64,000 bases of DNA, taken from the NCBI GenBank assembly GCA_947095535.1, contig OX352773.1:255711590-255775589 (forward strand), read 5' to 3'. The notes beneath the pieces are model-generated. The model saw nothing but the letters and a program-made list of their open reading frames with translations. It did no database searches and had not been told where the DNA came from. Both the position numbers and the translations under genes were made by a program. Numbering within the stretch: the first letter of the stretch is position 1; each line of letters opens with the position of its first letter. Of this stretch, positions 60,380-64,000 are shown piece after piece. The stretch is from Poecilobothrus nobilitatus. Taxonomy: Eukaryota > Arthropoda > Insecta > Diptera > Dolichopodidae.

Positions 60380-61040
60380 GTTAATTACTTAGTGCTAATC
60401 TCTAAAAGACACTAAGAATACTCCTTGTGTCATATTTGTAAAGGTACCTCTTCTTCACCTAACATAATTGGATGAAAACCTCAAACTGCTAACGTTATAA
60501 TCCCTAATATATTGGTTAGGGAGTAGGAATATGAAAGGATAAGATAGGGATGCGTAAAATTTGAATTGGGGATGGAAGTTGTTAGAGAACAATGAATCCG
60601 TCTATTATTATTATTATTTTACTATAAATGATGAAGCCGGCAATAGTTAGATCATACTGTAGTATATATAACATCTCACTGCATGAGGAGATAATTGAAG
60701 GCAGGTCCATTGCAGCATCCATTATTATCAGTATTAGAATTAAATATTGTTATTATTACTATATGCTACCGTCACAACATGCGGTAATATATAGCAGCTT
60801 CCTGTATAGATAACGAAAGTAGCTCCGCTCTATATTTTTATTATGCGACATAAAATTATTGCCTATTTTTTTATATGATCTGACCGGAGATCTGTAAACC
60901 CAATATGTATCCAATACCCTTTGACGCCATGAGTCAAATGATGTTGGATTTTTTACTCAAGAATACAAGCATTTCGAATGAATTAAATTATGTATTAAAT
61001 TTATGTAAATTAAATGCTCCTTTCAGTTATTTATTCGTTT
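60380..61040 (-). repeat. Repeat E copy 3 (fullest)
   Basis: Includes the part shared with E copy 1 ('ataattggatgaaaacc', 'ttagggagtaggaatatgaa') and the part shared with copy 2 from 60544 on. The right end 'cctttcagttattta' at about 61019-61034 is the same as in copy 2. Read on the minus strand it resembles a LINE 3' untranslated region. The frames 60628-60813 and 60905-61090 are by-products. Confidence 0.6.
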
Positions 61041-61762
61041 TAAATTTTTTTTCACTTTTCTTTTTCTTGTCTCTTGAAATTTGTGTCTAATAACTATTGT
61101 TGTGAAAAGTTTTAATTAAAACGCTAGAATATAAAACGTATGATATTGTCAAAGTATAAATTCCACAAAAAATCATTGCAATGCAGTTAATTCGTCAATT
61201 TATTTTGAAATTAAAAAATTTCACTACATCATGAACCATTTTTTAAGGAGGTACAGACCTTCAAAATCGTAACAAGTCTAAAGTAATATTCAAAATTTTA
61301 TTATAACTTCTGCTGCAAACTCAAAATTTTGTACCTCCTGAATATATAAAATATTTACAAATAGAATATTATGTTTGGTTTTGTAAGTTCTAAAGCATTT
61401 TTAAAATGCTTTTAAGAAAGCATAGAATAAATTCTCAATTCAATTTTGGAAAATTCATAGAAAAATTAAGAAATTTATTACCTTTTAAGGTAAGGTTTTT
61501 TTTTTTTTTATAAATTCTACCTAATGTTTCACATAGCTTATACATAATTTTGGACATCTTATGCTGTAAAATTAATCTTATTTAAGGATTATCTTAAGAT
61601 TTTTTTTTATTTTATTCTTAGAATTAATGTTATTTTTCCTTTATATTTAAAAATAATTTTATTGTAAATCTGCTTAAAACTATTTTGTATTTAAATTTCC
61701 AAATAATTGGGATAAAATAAAAATTTCTACTAATAGCTTTAACTTTATCGTCCTTATATTAA
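61041..61762. other. AT-rich interval, no gene recognised
   Basis: No supported feature. Confidence 0.6.
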
Positions 61763-62482
61763 CAAACAAGGCAGAATGTAAACCAACAGTTTTTAAAAGC
61801 ACACATTTCGAAAAGATAATATAAACTGTTTAGAATTGTCGCTTGCACCAAAATTTAAAAATAGCATATAAGAAAAAATGTGAAAATAGGATTTTTTTCT
61901 GTAAGTCCGGAACTCTACATAACTAAGAAAACCGTTAACACACGTAAAAATATATTACTGAAGCTTTAATTTTCATGTCATGCCGAACAAAAATGTGTAC
62001 AGGTGTTTAAAAATAGCAAATTTTCAATTTTTAAGCCCTAATAGCTCATAAACAGCGGGGGGTCCAAAAAAAATGTTTGATGAAGCTTACGCTAATTGTG
62101 AAAAGTTCTTTGTCACTTCAAAATTTTAAGTCTCTATCTAAAATCGTGCCGGAGGTATGAAGGTAGAAAAATTATGCAAAATTTGGGTTTCTTATAACGG
62201 TATTTAAATTTACAAAATTTAAAAAAATTGTATAATTTTGATATTGATTTACAAACATAAAAAAAATTCCTTTGGAATGGCGTTTTCAGATTGAAAAAAA
62301 TGTTAAGTAAAACATTAGATATACGCATTTAAAAATACAGCTTTTTTAAAGTTGGAGGGGCTGCAGCTACGTAATGGATGGGGCTATATGAAAAAGTTGT
62401 TCTGAGTGAGGACTAATGTGACTAACATAGTGAAACTAATAGGCACATTTTTTCAAAATTTTTTTTGGAAATATGCTAAAAC
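61763..62482 (+). mobile_element. DINE-like family D element, copy 3
   Basis: Fullest D copy: 'ggcagaatgtaaaccaac' at the 5' end, 'gtacaggtgtttaaaaatag', 'agccctaatagctcataaac', 'cttataacggtatttaaatt', 'cagattgaaaaaaatgttaa', 'gttggaggggctgcagctac', 'gaaactaataggcaca' and a 3' hairpin region up to 'gaaatatgctaaaac'. Several of these blocks also occur in family C (45.1-45.6 kb). The GGAC tract present in copy 1 is deleted here. Confidence 0.6.
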
Positions 62483-64000
62483 TTATTATATCAAAAAAAA
62501 GTTGTTGTGGAAAAATAATACCGACTTTTTCAAAAATGGTAAAGTTTAGGAATTAACGAAAGTTGTTTATTTGTAAAATATATTTTTGGTCAGAAAAAAA
62601 CCAAAAAAAAAATTTATCCTTTTCTTAGAGATTTCAAAATCAAATAAAGTAATAGAGAAAAGTTAGTTGCCTTAAGCTTCACCTAGATTTTACTGTCAAC
62701 AACACAATAAAATCTTTGTTAAAAATTAACCTATAAAGTATAAAATATATTTATTTGTATATGAATATGTTGGTACATATCAAACAAAAACCTTGTCATA
62801 GTTTGTTGAATATTTATTCCTATGTCATGTTCTCACCTTTTAAAAAAAAATAAACTTTTCATGTTAGATCCTTTTGCTTTTATAATTTTCTAAGGATTTA
62901 ACACGTACACAATTTTCTTTTTTCATATCTTTTTCTTATTTTTGTCGCTTATCTTGATGTATATCTATATTTGTATGTCACATCATTTATATTTATACAG
63001 ATATATTATATATATGTAAGTTAAATATAATATAAAAATATATATAGGTTATACTGTTTGTATATTGAGTAAGTATAGAATATTACATACCTAGTAGATA
63101 CAAACATAAATATACAACTTTGAATTTACTCTTGAGGCAATTTCAACGAATCTTATCGTAATGAAAGATTAGCTGAAAAGATTTTTTTTCTCTTTCATAG
63201 AAAATTTCTTGGATTATGTTATAGTTTCTGAATTTAGTTTTGAATATAAAAATAAAAATTACAATTTATTAAAATATTAAAAAATTCTAATTTTTCGTAA
63301 TCAATTACGCTGCTTTTAAAATTTAACCTTTATTATCTTTCCTTTTTTCTTCGCTTCCGTTTAAGAATCGATTTTCCAGTTATTGCTATCTAATAATATT
63401 TTCTTTGACTTGTTCTACTTCTATATATATATCACCTTTTACACTGAACAATTTATTTTCTGGCACAGACGTATTAATTATATACGTCAATTAAAATTTT
63501 GGAAGAAATGGATCAGTTAAGCTTCGCCTTAACTTTGATTCTTTGAAACACAGAAAATGAAAATCAATTACACATGCTATCACTTTTGTGACTTGAAGAC
63601 AGCATTTTTTATTGTTGTGAGAATATCGTAACTTTTAGGTATATAGTAAAGAAAAATGAAGGAAGTGATTGAAAGCACCACGCAGGAACTTTAACAGAAG
63701 AAATAACATAAATTGAGAAAGCCAAAAGGTTAGAGAGTCAAAAGTTTAAAAAAGGTTAGAGAGTCAAAGGCACATTGGTTCAGAAAACTGGTTCTTTTCT
63801 AAACTGGATCATTGTGATCTATAAGAATACCTATATAAGAGAGACACATTAGTTAATCATTAAGATAATTAATAATTTTTATGATAAATAACTTTTTGAT
63901 GTGTAAAGAAATGCCTTCAGTGAATAAAATACCTTGTAAAAAACTTAATTTAATTTGATTTATGTTTTAGTAACATTTATTGTATAAATATATGTTAAAT
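62483..64000. other. AT-rich interval, no gene recognised
   Basis: Includes a ~22 bp tandem duplication 'aaggttagagagtcaaa' at about 63727-63768. No gene or repeat family recognised up to the window end. Confidence 0.6.

Noticed and set aside
63826..63860. TATA-like 'ctatataagag' followed by 'ttagtt', resembling a core promoter
   Set aside because: Spacing to the initiator-like word is about 20 bp instead of about 30, there is no downstream gene, and such words are frequent in AT-rich DNA.

Overview
The window looks like non-coding DNA from a dipteran insect. It is extremely AT-rich, with long A/T homopolymer runs throughout, and I could not support a single intact protein-coding gene. The open frames present are short, AT-driven, or lie inside repeats. 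The best clue to the organism is its repeats: several DINE-1-like (non-autonomous Helentron/Helitron-type) families carrying central tandem repeats and a (GGAC)n tract, a mariner relic with DD41D spacing like the rosa group, and tRNA-derived SINEs. This fits a brachyceran fly, perhaps a calyptrate such as a blowfly, house fly or relative. That placement is inference. The window could be intergenic DNA or part of a very long intron.

Layout. 1-541: degraded mariner transposase. 2.56-3.74 kb: minus-strand copy of DINE-like family C. 5.08 and 11.3 kb: SINE family 1. 6.98-8.55 kb: element F (arms of 'aaatccc'/'gggattt' words) split by a family A DINE-like element. 10.09-10.41 kb: LINE 3' end. 14.26-14.84 kb: minus-strand LINE relic. 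21.4-21.9 kb: LINE-type tail and SINE family 2. 25.19-26.37 kb: family A, minus strand, six monomers. 26.59-27.35 kb: second F copy holding a SINE. 30.31-31.09 kb: family B. 31.49-31.83 kb: small palindromic element. 33.73-34.64 kb: third family A copy. 36.30-36.64 kb: repeat E.

38.20-43.39 kb is the standout: two family B copies in inverted, tail-to-tail order form a 2 x 2,565 bp inverted repeat with a 58 bp spacer. The arms are collinear with no net length difference, and I saw no mismatch in the parts I compared. 44.36-45.95 kb: full family C element. 51.7-53.35 kb: two minus-strand copies of family D. 54.37-55.28 kb: family B. 56.19-56.85 kb: third F copy with nested SINE. 57.14-60.0 kb: two minus-strand SINEs, an E copy bracketed by 156-171 bp direct repeats, and a family B 3' fragment. 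60.38-61.04 kb: another E copy. 61.76-62.48 kb: family D.

No genes can be seen working together. What unites the window is repeat biology: families A, B and C share a 3' module and matching subterminal inverted repeats but have different central tandem repeats. The sequence therefore shows several stages of satellite-like amplification inside mobile elements. The remaining intervals are AT-rich DNA in which I recognise nothing.
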